NCBI RefSeq assembly: GCF_007988965.1 | Contig: NZ_BJVD01000005.1 | Coordinates: 62,001-126,000 of the forward strand | DNA length: 64,000 nucleotides | Direction of reading: 5' to 3' | Source of the DNA: Rummeliibacillus stabekisii | GTDB taxonomy: Bacteria > Bacillota > Bacilli > Bacillales_A > Planococcaceae | Shown here: positions 1 to 10,062 of the stretch, piece after piece | How positions within the stretch are numbered: position 1 is the first letter of the stretch | How the letters are laid out: the number at the start of each line of letters is the position of its first letter | Translations under genes and position numbers: made by a program | The notes under the pieces: generated by a model | The model's input: only the letters and a program-made list of their open reading frames with translations | The model's database searches: none | What the model was told of the DNA's origin: nothing

Positions 1-105
1 AGTACTATAAACAAGGATAATTCGGTGGATGTTGATGATGTTTTTGAGAAGTTAGGTAGCGGGAGTATCGATTTAGAACGAGCTCTTGAAGAGTTGCTTG
101 AATAA
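1..105 (+). CDS. C-terminal tail of an upstream NRPS/PKS protein (partial)
   Basis: An open frame enters from the left edge and stops with TAA at 103-105, 21 bases before the next start. The 34 visible residues are acidic and helix-like, ending ERALEELLE. Such short helical tails at the end of modular synthases normally act as docking elements, and the next protein begins with a matching helical, more basic segment before its ketosynthase. I infer that this is the end of the preceding megasynthase gene of the same operon. No catalytic domain is visible, so the module type cannot be given. Confidence 0.6.
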   Translation, partial: STINKDNSVDVDDVFEKLGSGSIDLERALEELLE

Positions 106-126
106 AGGCATATCAGGAGGTAAGAC

Positions 127-3100
127 GTGAGAGAAGTTTTCGAATATTTGATAAAAGAGACGGCAGCCGGAAGAATTGATAAGAAAATAGGTTCAAATTT
201 AGCTAAATTAATGAGAAAAGACATGGTTATACAAGATGATATTGCTATTGTAGGCGTTCATGCAGCGTTTCCTGAGGCATCTAATAAAGATGAACTTTGG
301 GACTTGCTTGAAACTGAAAAAGACATTGTATCTTCATTCCCAGAAAGTCGGAAAGCAGATGTTACACCTCTGCTTTCCGATCAACAAAGTAGTTTTATAA
401 AAGGAAACTACTTTAATGAAATAGATAAGTTCGACTACAAATACTTTGGATTAAATCCTAAAGAAGCCAGTTTAATGGACCCGAATCATCGAATATTTTT
501 AGAAGCAGTAATACATGCAATTGAAGATGCTGGTTACAGTAGTGATCAATTAAAAGGAACTAAAACTGGCGTTTGTGTAGGACTAAGCCCGCATGATCAC
601 TTTTATAAGGACTTAGTCGAAAAATTAGAACCAGACTCTATCTCCATGTCCATTGAAGGGAACTTGTCACCCCTGCTTTCAGGTCGTATCTCATATTTTC
701 TGGATTTGAAAGGTCCCAATTTAACTATTGATACCGCGTGTTCCTCTACACTGAGTGCTGTACACGTAGCCTGTAACATGATTAAGAATAAAGAAGCAGA
801 TCAAGTAATTGTTGGTGGAGTGAAAACTCACTTATGTCCTGTGGAACCTGAAGAAAAAATAGGGATTGAATCATTAGATGGAATTACAAGAACATTTGAC
901 AGCCTATCTAATGGAACAGGGATTGGCGAGGGTGTCATAGCTATCATGCTTAAGCCCCACTCTAAAGCAAAGAAAGATAAAGATCAGATCTATGCAATTA
1001 TAAAAGGATCAGCTATCAATCAAGACGGAAAATCTATTGGATTGACTGCTCCTAATGTTAGGGCACAGGAAGAAGTAATTGTGAATGCATGGAAAAATGC
1101 TAGTATCGATCCTGAAACCATTAGTTATATTGAAGCTCATGGAACAGGAACTAAACTTGGAGATCCAATCGAGGTTGAAGGTATCAATAGAGCGTTTTCT
1201 CGCTTTACAGATAAAAAACAATTCTGTGGAATTGGATCTATTAAATCAAATTTAGGTCATACAGATAGTTTAGCTGGTCTTGCTGGTCTTGTTAAGTGCA
1301 TTTTATCTTTAAAACATAAGCGCTTACCTGCAAGTTTGCATTTTAATTCCCCTAACAAGGACATTGACTTTATTGATTCTTCTGTATATGTAATTGATGT
1401 AATGAAAGATTGGGAAACCAATATCTCAACTAGAAGATGTGGAGTAAGTTCCTTTGGTATGAGTGGATCGAATTGCCATATTGTTTTAGAAGAAGCAGTG
1501 GAGGAACATTCAACTGAAACCCGTTTAGACACAAATATTTTTGTGCTTTCTGCGAAGAGTGAAGCATCTTTGAAAAAGTATATTGATGAATATGCCAAGT
1601 TTTTAAGTGGAGATCTGAAAGATGAGGTTTCTTTAGAAAGAATTTGCTATACGGCTTGTATGGGTAAAGAACATTTCCTTTATCGCATCGCACTAATAGT
1701 GGAGAGTAAACAAGATTTATTTAATAAATTGGATTTCTTACGTAAAAAAGACCTAAATACTTTCTCTGCTAACAGCTTTTTTTATAGCCATAGCCAAGAG
1801 TACAGGGAGTTCTTTGACACTACTTTTACCGAAAAGGCAGCTATTTCTTTTGTTCAAGGCAGGGAGGTAGATTGGGATCAAATCTATCCTGAAAAAATAC
1901 AAAAGGTAAGTTTGCCAGCTTATCCATTTGAAAAAACCCGTTGTTGGGTTACAAAGGTTTCTAATGAAATTAAATTAATTGGGAAACCCCAGAATGAATA
2001 TAGCGAAACTGAAATGAGTATTGCTGAAGTATGGTCACAAACTTTAGGAATAAGTCAGTTTGATGTTTATAAAGACGATTTTTTTGAACTAGGTGGAAAT
2101 TCGCTGCATGCAAATATTTTAGCCTCAAAAATTCGAAGCAAACTAAAGGTGAATGTATCAGTTAGTAACATTTTTACCTATTCCACTATTCATCAAATGG
2201 TAGATCTCGTTAATCAATCGAATCATTTTCTTGAAAGTAAAATTGAAAAATTACATGGTCAAGAATATTATGATTTATCACCTGCTCAAAGTCGATTATA
2301 TCGAGTGAATCAGCTTTCAGATGAAGATGACTTGTCTTACAATATGCCTTTTGCTTTGCGTCTATCTGGAGATTTAGATGTAAAAAAGCTAACTATTTGT
2401 TGGCAAACTCTTATTGATAGACATGAATCTTTGCGAACAACTTTTACGAATCTTGATGGTGTGGGTAAGCAGAAGATCCATCACTCTTATAAATATGAGA
2501 TTGAAATAATTGAGGTCTCGAAAGAAGATGTCAGTGAAAAAATGAGTGAGTTAATCACCTCATTTGATATTAAACAATTGCCTTTATTTAAATTGAAATT
2601 ACTAAGAACTTCGCATAATGAGTACATATTGTTCTTTGATATTCATCATATTATTTCGGACGGTGTGTCAATTAGCGTTTTAACTCAAGAACTATTGGAT
2701 TTATACGATGATAAAGAAATAGCAAAAGAAGTGGTTCAATACAAAGATTTTGCAAACTGGCAAAACCAACAATTCGAAAGCAATGCATACAAGGAACAAG
2801 AACAGTTTTGGTATAACGAATACAGTCTTCCTGTTGAGGAGTTAAACTTGCCTACGGATTTTGAACGTCCATTGTATAGAAGTCTAGAAGGTGATCACTA
2901 TAGCTTTTCTATAACGGCAGATTTAACAGATAAATTGAAACAAATTGCAAAAGAGTATAAGGCGAATATGTTTTCTATTTTGTTATCAGCTTATCAAGTA
3001 CTCATGTACAGATACTCCAATCAAAATGATATTGTGATTGGCTGTCCTGTAGCTGGTAGACAAAGAGATGACTTACAAGGAACTGTTGGGATGTTTGTTA

Positions 3101-3621
3101 ATATGCTACCTTTGCGTAAGGTGATAGATAGTGAAGAGCCTATTAAAGACTTTTTAAATAGAAACATGTCATATTCATTAAATGCTTTTGAGAATCAAGA
3201 TTACCAAATTGAACGGTTAATTGAAGAGTTTGAAATTCCATATAAAACAAACCGTAATCCGTTGTATGATGTGGCATTTTCTTATCAAAACTTTGATTTC
3301 AATGTCATGGACATCAATGGTGTAAAAGTCGAAGCAATTCCTTTTTATGATCTTAAATGGAATTCTTCTAAATTTGACCTTAACTTATTTGGCGGGATGG
3401 ATGCGTCAGATGAGAAGTTAGAGTTTTGCTTTGAGTATAGTACGGAGCTATTTAAGAAAGAATCTATTGAATCATTTGGAAAAGATTACATTTCCATCTT
3501 AAATTCTTTTGTGGAAATAGAAAATGGTCGAATCAAAGACATTGTGCTAGAAGAAGATCCGAATATAGGGTTTAAAGAACTTGAAGTAACTCCTCAACTT
3601 GTCCCTGATTTTAAATTTTAA
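127..3621 (+). CDS. Hybrid PKS-NRPS protein: ketosynthase - carrier protein - condensation domain
   Basis: The 1164-residue protein starts at GTG with an AGGAGG site 6 bases upstream. Residues 1-34 form a helical docking segment. A ketosynthase follows (about 36-460) with the complete catalytic triad: Cys205 in DTACSS, His338 in EAHGTGT and His378 in NLGH. After a post-KS linker ending in LPAYPFEKTRCWV comes a carrier domain with phosphopantetheine Ser659 (FFELGGNSL), then a condensation domain (about 715-1140) with HHIISDG at 840-846. There is no acyltransferase, ketoreductase or dehydratase, so malonyl loading must come in trans, most likely from the discrete AT encoded at 10063. The module should add two carbons, keep the beta-keto group, and pass the chain through its C domain to the first amino acid of the next protein. 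Confidence 0.93.
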   Translation: MREVFEYLIKETAAGRIDKKIGSNLAKLMRKDMVIQDDIAIVGVHAAFPEASNKDELWDLLETEKDIVSSFPESRKADVTPLLSDQQSSFIKGNYFNEIDKFDYKYFGLNPKEASLMDPNHRIFLEAVIHAIEDAGYSSDQLKGTKTGVCVGLSPHDHFYKDLVEKLEPDSISMSIEGNLSPLLSGRISYFLDLKGPNLTIDTACSSTLSAVHVACNMIKNKEADQVIVGGVKTHLCPVEPEEKIGIESLDGITRTFDSLSNGTGIGEGVIAIMLKPHSKAKKDKDQIYAIIKGSAINQDGKSIGLTAPNVRAQEEVIVNAWKNASIDPETISYIEAHGTGTKLGDPIEVEGINRAFSRFTDKKQFCGIGSIKSNLGHTDSLAGLAGLVKCILSLKHKRLPASLHFNSPNKDIDFIDSSVYVIDVMKDWETNISTRRCGVSSFGMSGSNCHIVLEEAVEEHSTETRLDTNIFVLSAKSEASLKKYIDEYAKFLSGDLKDEVSLERICYTACMGKEHFLYRIALIVESKQDLFNKLDFLRKKDLNTFSANSFFYSHSQEYREFFDTTFTEKAAISFVQGREVDWDQIYPEKIQKVSLPAYPFEKTRCWVTKVSNEIKLIGKPQNEYSETEMSIAEVWSQTLGISQFDVYKDDFFELGGNSLHANILASKIRSKLKVNVSVSNIFTYSTIHQMVDLVNQSNHFLESKIEKLHGQEYYDLSPAQSRLYRVNQLSDEDDLSYNMPFALRLSGDLDVKKLTICWQTLIDRHESLRTTFTNLDGVGKQKIHHSYKYEIEIIEVSKEDVSEKMSELITSFDIKQLPLFKLKLLRTSHNEYILFFDIHHIISDGVSISVLTQELLDLYDDKEIAKEVVQYKDFANWQNQQFESNAYKEQEQFWYNEYSLPVEELNLPTDFERPLYRSLEGDHYSFSITADLTDKLKQIAKEYKANMFSILLSAYQVLMYRYSNQNDIVIGCPVAGRQRDDLQGTVGMFVNMLPLRKVIDSEEPIKDFLNRNMSYSLNAFENQDYQIERLIEEFEIPYKTNRNPLYDVAFSYQNFDFNVMDINGVKVEAIPFYDLKWNSSKFDLNLFGGMDASDEKLEFCFEYSTELFKKESIESFGKDYISILNSFVEIENGRIKDIVLEEDPNIGFKELEVTPQLVPDFKF

Positions 3622-3639
3622 TTAAGGTGGTTCTTACTA

Positions 3640-6600
3640 ATGATAGATAAAAGAAAGAGAAACATTTATCTTACAAGTCATAAATTAGAAAAGGAAAGAA
3701 ATTATTGGTCTGCAAAGTTAAAAGGGGAATTTTCTTTATCTGGATTCCCTACAACTGTTGAAATTGATTCGAACACACAAGGGGTTAGAAAAGACAAGCT
3801 ATTCACAATTGACCCATCAATTAGTCAAAATGTTCTAAGGATTGCCGGACAATCAGAGTATGGTTCTTATATGATACTTGTCTCTGCATTAACATGGTTA
3901 CTTCACAAGTACACATTGGAAGAGGATATTGTTATTGGTTCTCCCAATTTAGGGAAAGAAAATAATTCAAAATATAATATTTTCCCTATCCGAACTAGTA
4001 TTTGTCCGGAAACGACTCTTAAAAGTCTTTTAAATGATATAAAAACGGATCTTACAAGTATTGAAACATATTGTAATATTCCCTTTGATGTGTTAACAGA
4101 ATATTTGCAAATCGACCATAACACAGAATATTTTAGGGTTACAACGTCGATGGATAGTTTACATTCAAACTACTTAGAACTAATGGGTGATGGAACAAAC
4201 TTTTGTTTCTCTCTCAGTAAAGATCATCAACTTTCATGTAAAGTTAGCTACTCGACATTAGAATTTGGTGAAGAAAAGATAACTCAGATTTTTGAACAAT
4301 TTACACGTGCCTTGGATCTACTTATCGGAAATCCTGCAGTTCCTATATCTGAGTTGATTTTTATCACTGATGTTGAAAAGGATATATTATTAAATCGATT
4401 TAATAACACGAATGTCGAAATACCAAAAGACCAAACGCTTACTCAGTTATTTGAAGAACAAGTTAAAAAATTCTCAGCTAAAAATGCGGTTGTTTCTAAT
4501 ATGGATGCCATTACTTATAGTGATCTTCAAAAAAAGTCTCAACAACTTGCTACTTATTTAGTCAATCTGGGGGTGCAACATGGTGAACCTGTTGCTATCA
4601 TGGCAACTCGTTCAATTGAAACTATTATCGGAATATTAGGAATTATTAAAGCAGGAGCGGTTTATGTTCCATTAAACACAAATACGGGATCTGACCGCAT
4701 TAAATATATTTTAGAAGACTGTGGAATAAACTTTCTTCTTTCAATAGAAGATAGTAAAGAAAACTTTGATAGAAAAATCATTAATTTAAAAGAAGATGTA
4801 ATTTATCAATGTGAACCAAAAGAGTTAGGTCTAAACCCGTCATCAGAAGACTCTTTGTATATCATGTATACATCTGGGACTACTGGTCAACCAAAAGGTA
4901 CTGTAATTAGCCACATGAATGTTTGCAGGTTATTAATAAATACGAACTTTATTTCATTAAGTGATGATGAAAATATTCTTCAAACAGGATCTATAGCATT
5001 CGACGCTTTTACTTTCGAGTTATGGGGAGCCTTGTTAAATGGTGGAACATTACATTTTGTTGAAGAAGAAGAGCTATTAGAAGCAAGCTCGTTTGAAAGA
5101 GCACTAGTAAACCGAAAGATTACAAGTCTGTTTCTAACACCTCCTTTATTTTCACAACTCGTAAGTCAAAATGAGCAGTTGTTTTCAAATATTAGAAACC
5201 TAGTAGTAGGGGGAGACATACTTCCATATAAAGCTGTCAATACAGTGAGAAAGCACAATCCGACCATTAATATAATTAACGGATATGGACCTACAGAAAA
5301 TACCACTTTCTCAACTAGTTATCTTGTGGAAAGAGAATTTTCAGGAAGAATACCTATTGGTAAACCTCTTCATAACTCTACAGCTTATATTGTTGATTTA
5401 TATGGCAACTTACAACCTATTGGAATACCAGGGGAAATATACGTAGGTGGACTTGGGGTGGCAGCTGGATATATCAATAGGTATGAATTAACAAATGAAA
5501 AATTTATTGATTCACCATTTAAGTCTGGTGAGCGCCTTTATAAAACAGGGGATGTAGGAGTATGGTTACCAGATGGAAACATTGATTATTTAGGTCGAAA
5601 AGATAATCAAGTAAAGGTTAGAGGATACCGAATTGAGATTCAAGAGGTTGAAAACGTTCTATTGTCATCACCACTTATCAAAGATGTAGTAATCGTAACC
5701 AAATTAAATAATCAACAACAAAAATTCCTTTGCGCTTATGTTATTGGAGAGAAAAAGAATATCGAAAAAGAGATTAGGGATTATCTTAAGTTAAACTTGC
5801 CAGAGTATATGATTCCCTCAGTTATTATTGAATTAGAAGAATTTCCTCTTTCATTAAATGGGAAAGTTGATAAGCGTAAATTACCAGATCCTAATCAAAA
5901 TACAGAGACTAAAGATGATTTAGCAAAGCCTGATAATTATTGGGAAGAAAAAGTTGCATCTGTATGGAAAAAAATCCTTAAGGTTAATGAGTTAGGTACA
6001 AATTCATCGTTCTTTGATTTAGGCGGTAATTCTTTAGTTTTAGCTACATTAGCTACACACTTAAGAAAAGAATTTAATATGAAAATTTCTATGAAGGATT
6101 TATTTCGTCTAACAACAGTTCGAGAGCAGGCCAATTTTATTAGAAATAAAGAACAAGTAAACGCAGTAGCTAAGGAATTATCACCGCTTCCTTCGCAATC
6201 ATATTACCAGTTGTCCTCTGCACAAAAAAGAATCTATATGCTAGACCGTATCACATCAGATAAGGGTAGCTATAACATTCCTGTACCAATGGAGATTTTC
6301 GGGGAACTAAGTGAAAGTAGGATAGAAGAGGCTTTCAGAAGAGTAATAGAAAGACACGAAATACTACGAACCACTTATGAAATTGTAAATGGTAAACCCG
6401 TTCAGGTAGTACACGCATCGGTTGATAACTTTAGACTCAATGTCTTAGAAATTAATCAAGAAGATCTTAATAATACAATGCTAAATTCATTCACTCCTTT
6501 TGATTTAAGCAAAGCACCATTATTAAATGTACATTTACTTCGTATAAGTGAAGTTCATCATGTACTTTTACTAAATATTCATCACATTATTCTGGATGGT

Positions 6601-9600
6601 ATTTCTCTATCTGTTATTATGAAAGAATTTTTAGAGATTTATAGGGGCGGAACTTTACCTGTCCTAGAAGTTCATTATAAAGAGTTTGCAGACTGGCAAC
6701 AGAAAAGTCTTTCTTCAAATGCTATCAAAAAACAAGAAAACTATTGGTTAAATACCTTTAAAGATAGTGTGCCTATTTTAGAACTACCTACAGATTATCA
6801 AAGACCCAAGGAAAAGAATTATAGAGGAAGTCTTTATCATTTCCAGCTTAATGGCGCACTTAAAGATCGCATTAATGCGTATGCTAAAGAATCAAAAGCG
6901 ACTCTGAATATGGTATTGCATAGCTTTTTCAGTTTGTTTATTTCAAAATATTCAATGGAAAAAGATGTGGTCATAGGTATTCCTGTATCGGCTAGGACAA
7001 TTCCTCAGGTTCAAGAGATGCTAGGTATGTTTGTTAATACATTAGCTATTCGTACAAAACCTGATCCAAATAAATCACTACCTAATTATCTTAATGAGGT
7101 AAAAGAAACTTTAATAGAGGCATTAGAACATCAGGATTATCCATTTGAAGAACTAGTAAATAAATTAAACTTGAGTCGTGATACTAGTCGTAATCCTCTA
7201 TTTAATGTCATGTTTTCAATGCAGAATATGGATATTCCTAGCTATGAGAGCGATTCACTCAGATTAAACACGATTGAATTTCCATATCAATTTTCAAAGT
7301 TTGATTTAACCTTGTTTGCTCATGAATCGGAAGAAAATATTGCGTTTTCTTTTGAGTATTCCACACAGTTATTTAAAGAAAATACGATTAAGAGAATGGC
7401 TGATCATTTCATTACCTTAATTGAAAACGTCTTAAACTGTAAAGAAGCTAACGTAGGTGAAGTTTCTCTAATTAAAGATGAGGAAATTAAGGAAATTTTA
7501 AACGCTAGGCACCCTAAGCAAGATTTAATTTCAGAAGAACAAATGCTTGTACATGAACAGTTCGAGCAGCAGGTAATACTGTCTCCAGACAAAGTAGCAG
7601 TAGTCGATCCAACTAAACATCTTACTTATCGTGAGTTAGATATGCGAGCTAACCAATTAGCGAATTATTTAATTAGAACACAGTTAAGTGGCAATAAGAA
7701 GGTAGCCATTATTCTTGAAAACACAATAGAAATTGCGATATCTATTCTTGGAACATTGAAGGCAGGGTTAGCATTTATTCCAATTGATCCGCATGCACCT
7801 AAAGATAGAATTAACCATATTTTAAACGAGTGTTCTCCAAGTGTCGTAATTACTAGCAATGAACAAAGAACAGACAATGAAGGTCTTAAAGTAATAAAGT
7901 TAGACAGCTTCTTATTCGAATCGGAAAGTAGCGACAAACCGAAAATTCCTATTCAAATGAATGACTTGGCTTATATTATCTATACTTCGGGAAGTACAGG
8001 CGTTCCTAAAGGAGTCATGATTGAGCATAAAAGTCTTTCCAACTATTTTTCTTGGTTTTCACCATATGCAAATCTTAGTCATCATGATCGCTTCCTGTTG
8101 CTATCTTCGTATTCTTTCGACTTGGGTTATACGGGATTATTTTCTGCAATATTAAATGGTGGGGAAGTTCATTTTGTACCAAAAGATCTTTATCAAGATC
8201 CTAACCGAGTAATGTCCTATATAACAGACCATAAAATTACTTACTTAAAAGTGACACCATCTTTATTAAAAGTTCTAAGTTATGCAGATAAAAAATATTG
8301 GAACAACGCCACAGCCTCTTTAAGACTAATAGTTATTGGAGGAGAGGTGCTGAAACCGACGCAAATTGAAGAATTAGTACGCAATTATTCTAGTATTCGA
8401 TTAATAAACCACTATGGGCCAACAGAAACTTGTATTGGAACAATAGCCGGTTATATTAGTAAAGAAGATTTAACGATGCCATCTCTTCCACTAGGTCACG
8501 CAATTACAAACAATTATATTTATGTGCTAGATGAGTCCTTGCAATTACTTCCTCAAGGAATGCCTGGTCAAATCTTTGTAGGTGGTAAAGGTCTTGCAAG
8601 AGGATATTATCAAAACAACGATTTAACACAAGAAAGTTTTATTTTAAATCCTTATAAAAATAATTCATTCTTGTACAAAACTGGTGACGTAGGAAGAATC
8701 AGAGAAGACGGTCGAGTAGAATTTTTGGGCAGAAAAGATAATCAAGTTAAGATTAGAGGCTATCGTGTAGAACTAGAGGAAATCGAGAGAGTAATTGCTC
8801 AACATGATGTTATTCGTCACGTTGCGGTAAAAATTCAAGATCAAAAAATTATAGCGTATATAGAAATAGAAGATCCAGAACACTTTGACATCAATAATCT
8901 TAAAAATAGAATTTCATCGCTTTTACCAGACTATATGATTCCGACTTATTATCATTTGATGGACAAACTTCCCATGAATTCAAATGGAAAAGTTGAACGA
9001 CATCTTTTACCAGATGTCAAAGTTTTACTTGAGGAATCTCCTTCAGACTATGAGGTAAATGATATTGAGGAAGTTATTATAGGTGTTTGGAGGGAAGTCC
9101 TAAAAGTAGAAAATATAAACTTGAATTTGAATTTCTTTGAATCAGGTGGGGACTCTCTAAGTCTACTAGAGGTATTTAGTAAGGTTGATGTTATGTATCC
9201 AGGTATCTTAAAAGTTGCAGATTTGTTCTCATATCCAACTATTAAGACATTAGGTCAGTATATAACATCGAAGAAAACAGCAATGGAGAACAAAATAAAT
9301 AAAATTTCTATCCCAAGCAATTACTTTGTAAAAGGAAATTCTCTTACAGATAGTTATTCCTTTGAGTTTAGTCTTGAAGGAAACTACTTCGATCACTTTA
9401 TGCATGCTAGTCAGACGTTCGAGATAAGTGAAGAAATGCTATTAAGTATCCTTTGGTATTACTTGCTTTCTGAAATGACTTCTAATGAAAGCATAGACGG
9501 ATTAGTAAGTTTAGAGACAGCTGGTTCAGTAAAAGTTATGTTAATGGAAACAGCAAAATATAGCTCTATTGAACAGTTAATTTTCTCATTAAAAGAAAAT

Positions 9601-9864
9601 CTAGAAACGGCAGATACAATTTCATTAGAAGGATTAGCCTTCTATAATAATGGTTCAGAGAATCAGGTTAGTTGTTTAGTTACGGATTATCAAAAAACAA
9701 CGTTTGGCTTTGATATTCAACTTATTATTCAAAAACAGAGAGAGAAAATTAATGTTTTACTAGATTTTAGCTCTAAATTAGAAAAAGATAAGATGCTAGA
9801 AATTTTACAGAATTATAATCTAGCTATTCAAGCCATTTGTGAGAAAGAAATTGGAGTTCGATAA
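3640..9864 (+). CDS. Two-module NRPS: half-C, A (Val-like), PCP, C, A (Asp), PCP, C-like tail
   Basis: The 2074-residue protein starts 18 bases after the previous stop. Residues 1-250 match only the C-terminal half of a condensation domain and lack HHxxxDG; the active C domain sits at the end of the previous protein. A1 carries TSGTTGQPKG (about 411-420) and PCP1 has Ser798 (DLGGNSL). C2 has HHIILDG with His981/His982 and Asp986. A2 carries YTSGSTGVPKG (from 1448) and PCP2 has Ser1839 (ESGGDSL). My manual alignment to the GrsA PheA pocket gives about DAFFVGGTFK for A1 (Val-like, branched aliphatic) and DLTKVGHIGK for A2 (the established Asp code). Residues from about 1875 to 2074 form an extra tail resembling the end of a C/E-type domain without its active site, perhaps a docking element for the next KS. 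There is no thioesterase or epimerase motif. Confidence 0.94.
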   Translation: MIDKRKRNIYLTSHKLEKERNYWSAKLKGEFSLSGFPTTVEIDSNTQGVRKDKLFTIDPSISQNVLRIAGQSEYGSYMILVSALTWLLHKYTLEEDIVIGSPNLGKENNSKYNIFPIRTSICPETTLKSLLNDIKTDLTSIETYCNIPFDVLTEYLQIDHNTEYFRVTTSMDSLHSNYLELMGDGTNFCFSLSKDHQLSCKVSYSTLEFGEEKITQIFEQFTRALDLLIGNPAVPISELIFITDVEKDILLNRFNNTNVEIPKDQTLTQLFEEQVKKFSAKNAVVSNMDAITYSDLQKKSQQLATYLVNLGVQHGEPVAIMATRSIETIIGILGIIKAGAVYVPLNTNTGSDRIKYILEDCGINFLLSIEDSKENFDRKIINLKEDVIYQCEPKELGLNPSSEDSLYIMYTSGTTGQPKGTVISHMNVCRLLINTNFISLSDDENILQTGSIAFDAFTFELWGALLNGGTLHFVEEEELLEASSFERALVNRKITSLFLTPPLFSQLVSQNEQLFSNIRNLVVGGDILPYKAVNTVRKHNPTINIINGYGPTENTTFSTSYLVEREFSGRIPIGKPLHNSTAYIVDLYGNLQPIGIPGEIYVGGLGVAAGYINRYELTNEKFIDSPFKSGERLYKTGDVGVWLPDGNIDYLGRKDNQVKVRGYRIEIQEVENVLLSSPLIKDVVIVTKLNNQQQKFLCAYVIGEKKNIEKEIRDYLKLNLPEYMIPSVIIELEEFPLSLNGKVDKRKLPDPNQNTETKDDLAKPDNYWEEKVASVWKKILKVNELGTNSSFFDLGGNSLVLATLATHLRKEFNMKISMKDLFRLTTVREQANFIRNKEQVNAVAKELSPLPSQSYYQLSSAQKRIYMLDRITSDKGSYNIPVPMEIFGELSESRIEEAFRRVIERHEILRTTYEIVNGKPVQVVHASVDNFRLNVLEINQEDLNNTMLNSFTPFDLSKAPLLNVHLLRISEVHHVLLLNIHHIILDGISLSVIMKEFLEIYRGGTLPVLEVHYKEFADWQQKSLSSNAIKKQENYWLNTFKDSVPILELPTDYQRPKEKNYRGSLYHFQLNGALKDRINAYAKESKATLNMVLHSFFSLFISKYSMEKDVVIGIPVSARTIPQVQEMLGMFVNTLAIRTKPDPNKSLPNYLNEVKETLIEALEHQDYPFEELVNKLNLSRDTSRNPLFNVMFSMQNMDIPSYESDSLRLNTIEFPYQFSKFDLTLFAHESEENIAFSFEYSTQLFKENTIKRMADHFITLIENVLNCKEANVGEVSLIKDEEIKEILNARHPKQDLISEEQMLVHEQFEQQVILSPDKVAVVDPTKHLTYRELDMRANQLANYLIRTQLSGNKKVAIILENTIEIAISILGTLKAGLAFIPIDPHAPKDRINHILNECSPSVVITSNEQRTDNEGLKVIKLDSFLFESESSDKPKIPIQMNDLAYIIYTSGSTGVPKGVMIEHKSLSNYFSWFSPYANLSHHDRFLLLSSYSFDLGYTGLFSAILNGGEVHFVPKDLYQDPNRVMSYITDHKITYLKVTPSLLKVLSYADKKYWNNATASLRLIVIGGEVLKPTQIEELVRNYSSIRLINHYGPTETCIGTIAGYISKEDLTMPSLPLGHAITNNYIYVLDESLQLLPQGMPGQIFVGGKGLARGYYQNNDLTQESFILNPYKNNSFLYKTGDVGRIREDGRVEFLGRKDNQVKIRGYRVELEEIERVIAQHDVIRHVAVKIQDQKIIAYIEIEDPEHFDINNLKNRISSLLPDYMIPTYYHLMDKLPMNSNGKVERHLLPDVKVLLEESPSDYEVNDIEEVIIGVWREVLKVENINLNLNFFESGGDSLSLLEVFSKVDVMYPGILKVADLFSYPTIKTLGQYITSKKTAMENKINKISIPSNYFVKGNSLTDSYSFEFSLEGNYFDHFMHASQTFEISEEMLLSILWYYLLSEMTSNESIDGLVSLETAGSVKVMLMETAKYSSIEQLIFSLKENLETADTISLEGLAFYNNGSENQVSCLVTDYQKTTFGFDIQLIIQKQREKINVLLDFSSKLEKDKMLEILQNYNLAIQAICEKEIGVR

Positions 9865-9913
9865 GAAGATATTCATTATAAATTAATTAACTTTAATTAA
9901 TAAAAGTGTAACA

Positions 9914-9965
9914 GGGGAGAAATGATGAGGACTTCAGACAAGATTGATACTCATCATTTCTTCCT
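9914..9965 (+). other. Long stem-loop between the NRPS and AT genes
   Basis: A perfect 12-base inverted repeat (9918-9929 with 9950-9961; AGAAATGATGAG and its complement) extends to about 16 pairs through GC and GU pairs at its base. The loop is 20 bases. No T-run follows, so it does not look like a classical intrinsic terminator. It could be an RNA-processing or stability element that sets the ratio of the megasynthase message to the downstream AT/KS/exporter genes, or a partial attenuator. It lies inside the only long gap (198 bases) of the biosynthetic operon. Confidence 0.6.
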
Positions 9966-10062
9966 AACAATTGCTTTATTAAGTTAAGTTGATATCCAAA
10001 AGACAGAATAATAAAACAATTAAAAATAGAGACTTAAAGCTATAATAGGAGGAAATTTAAAT

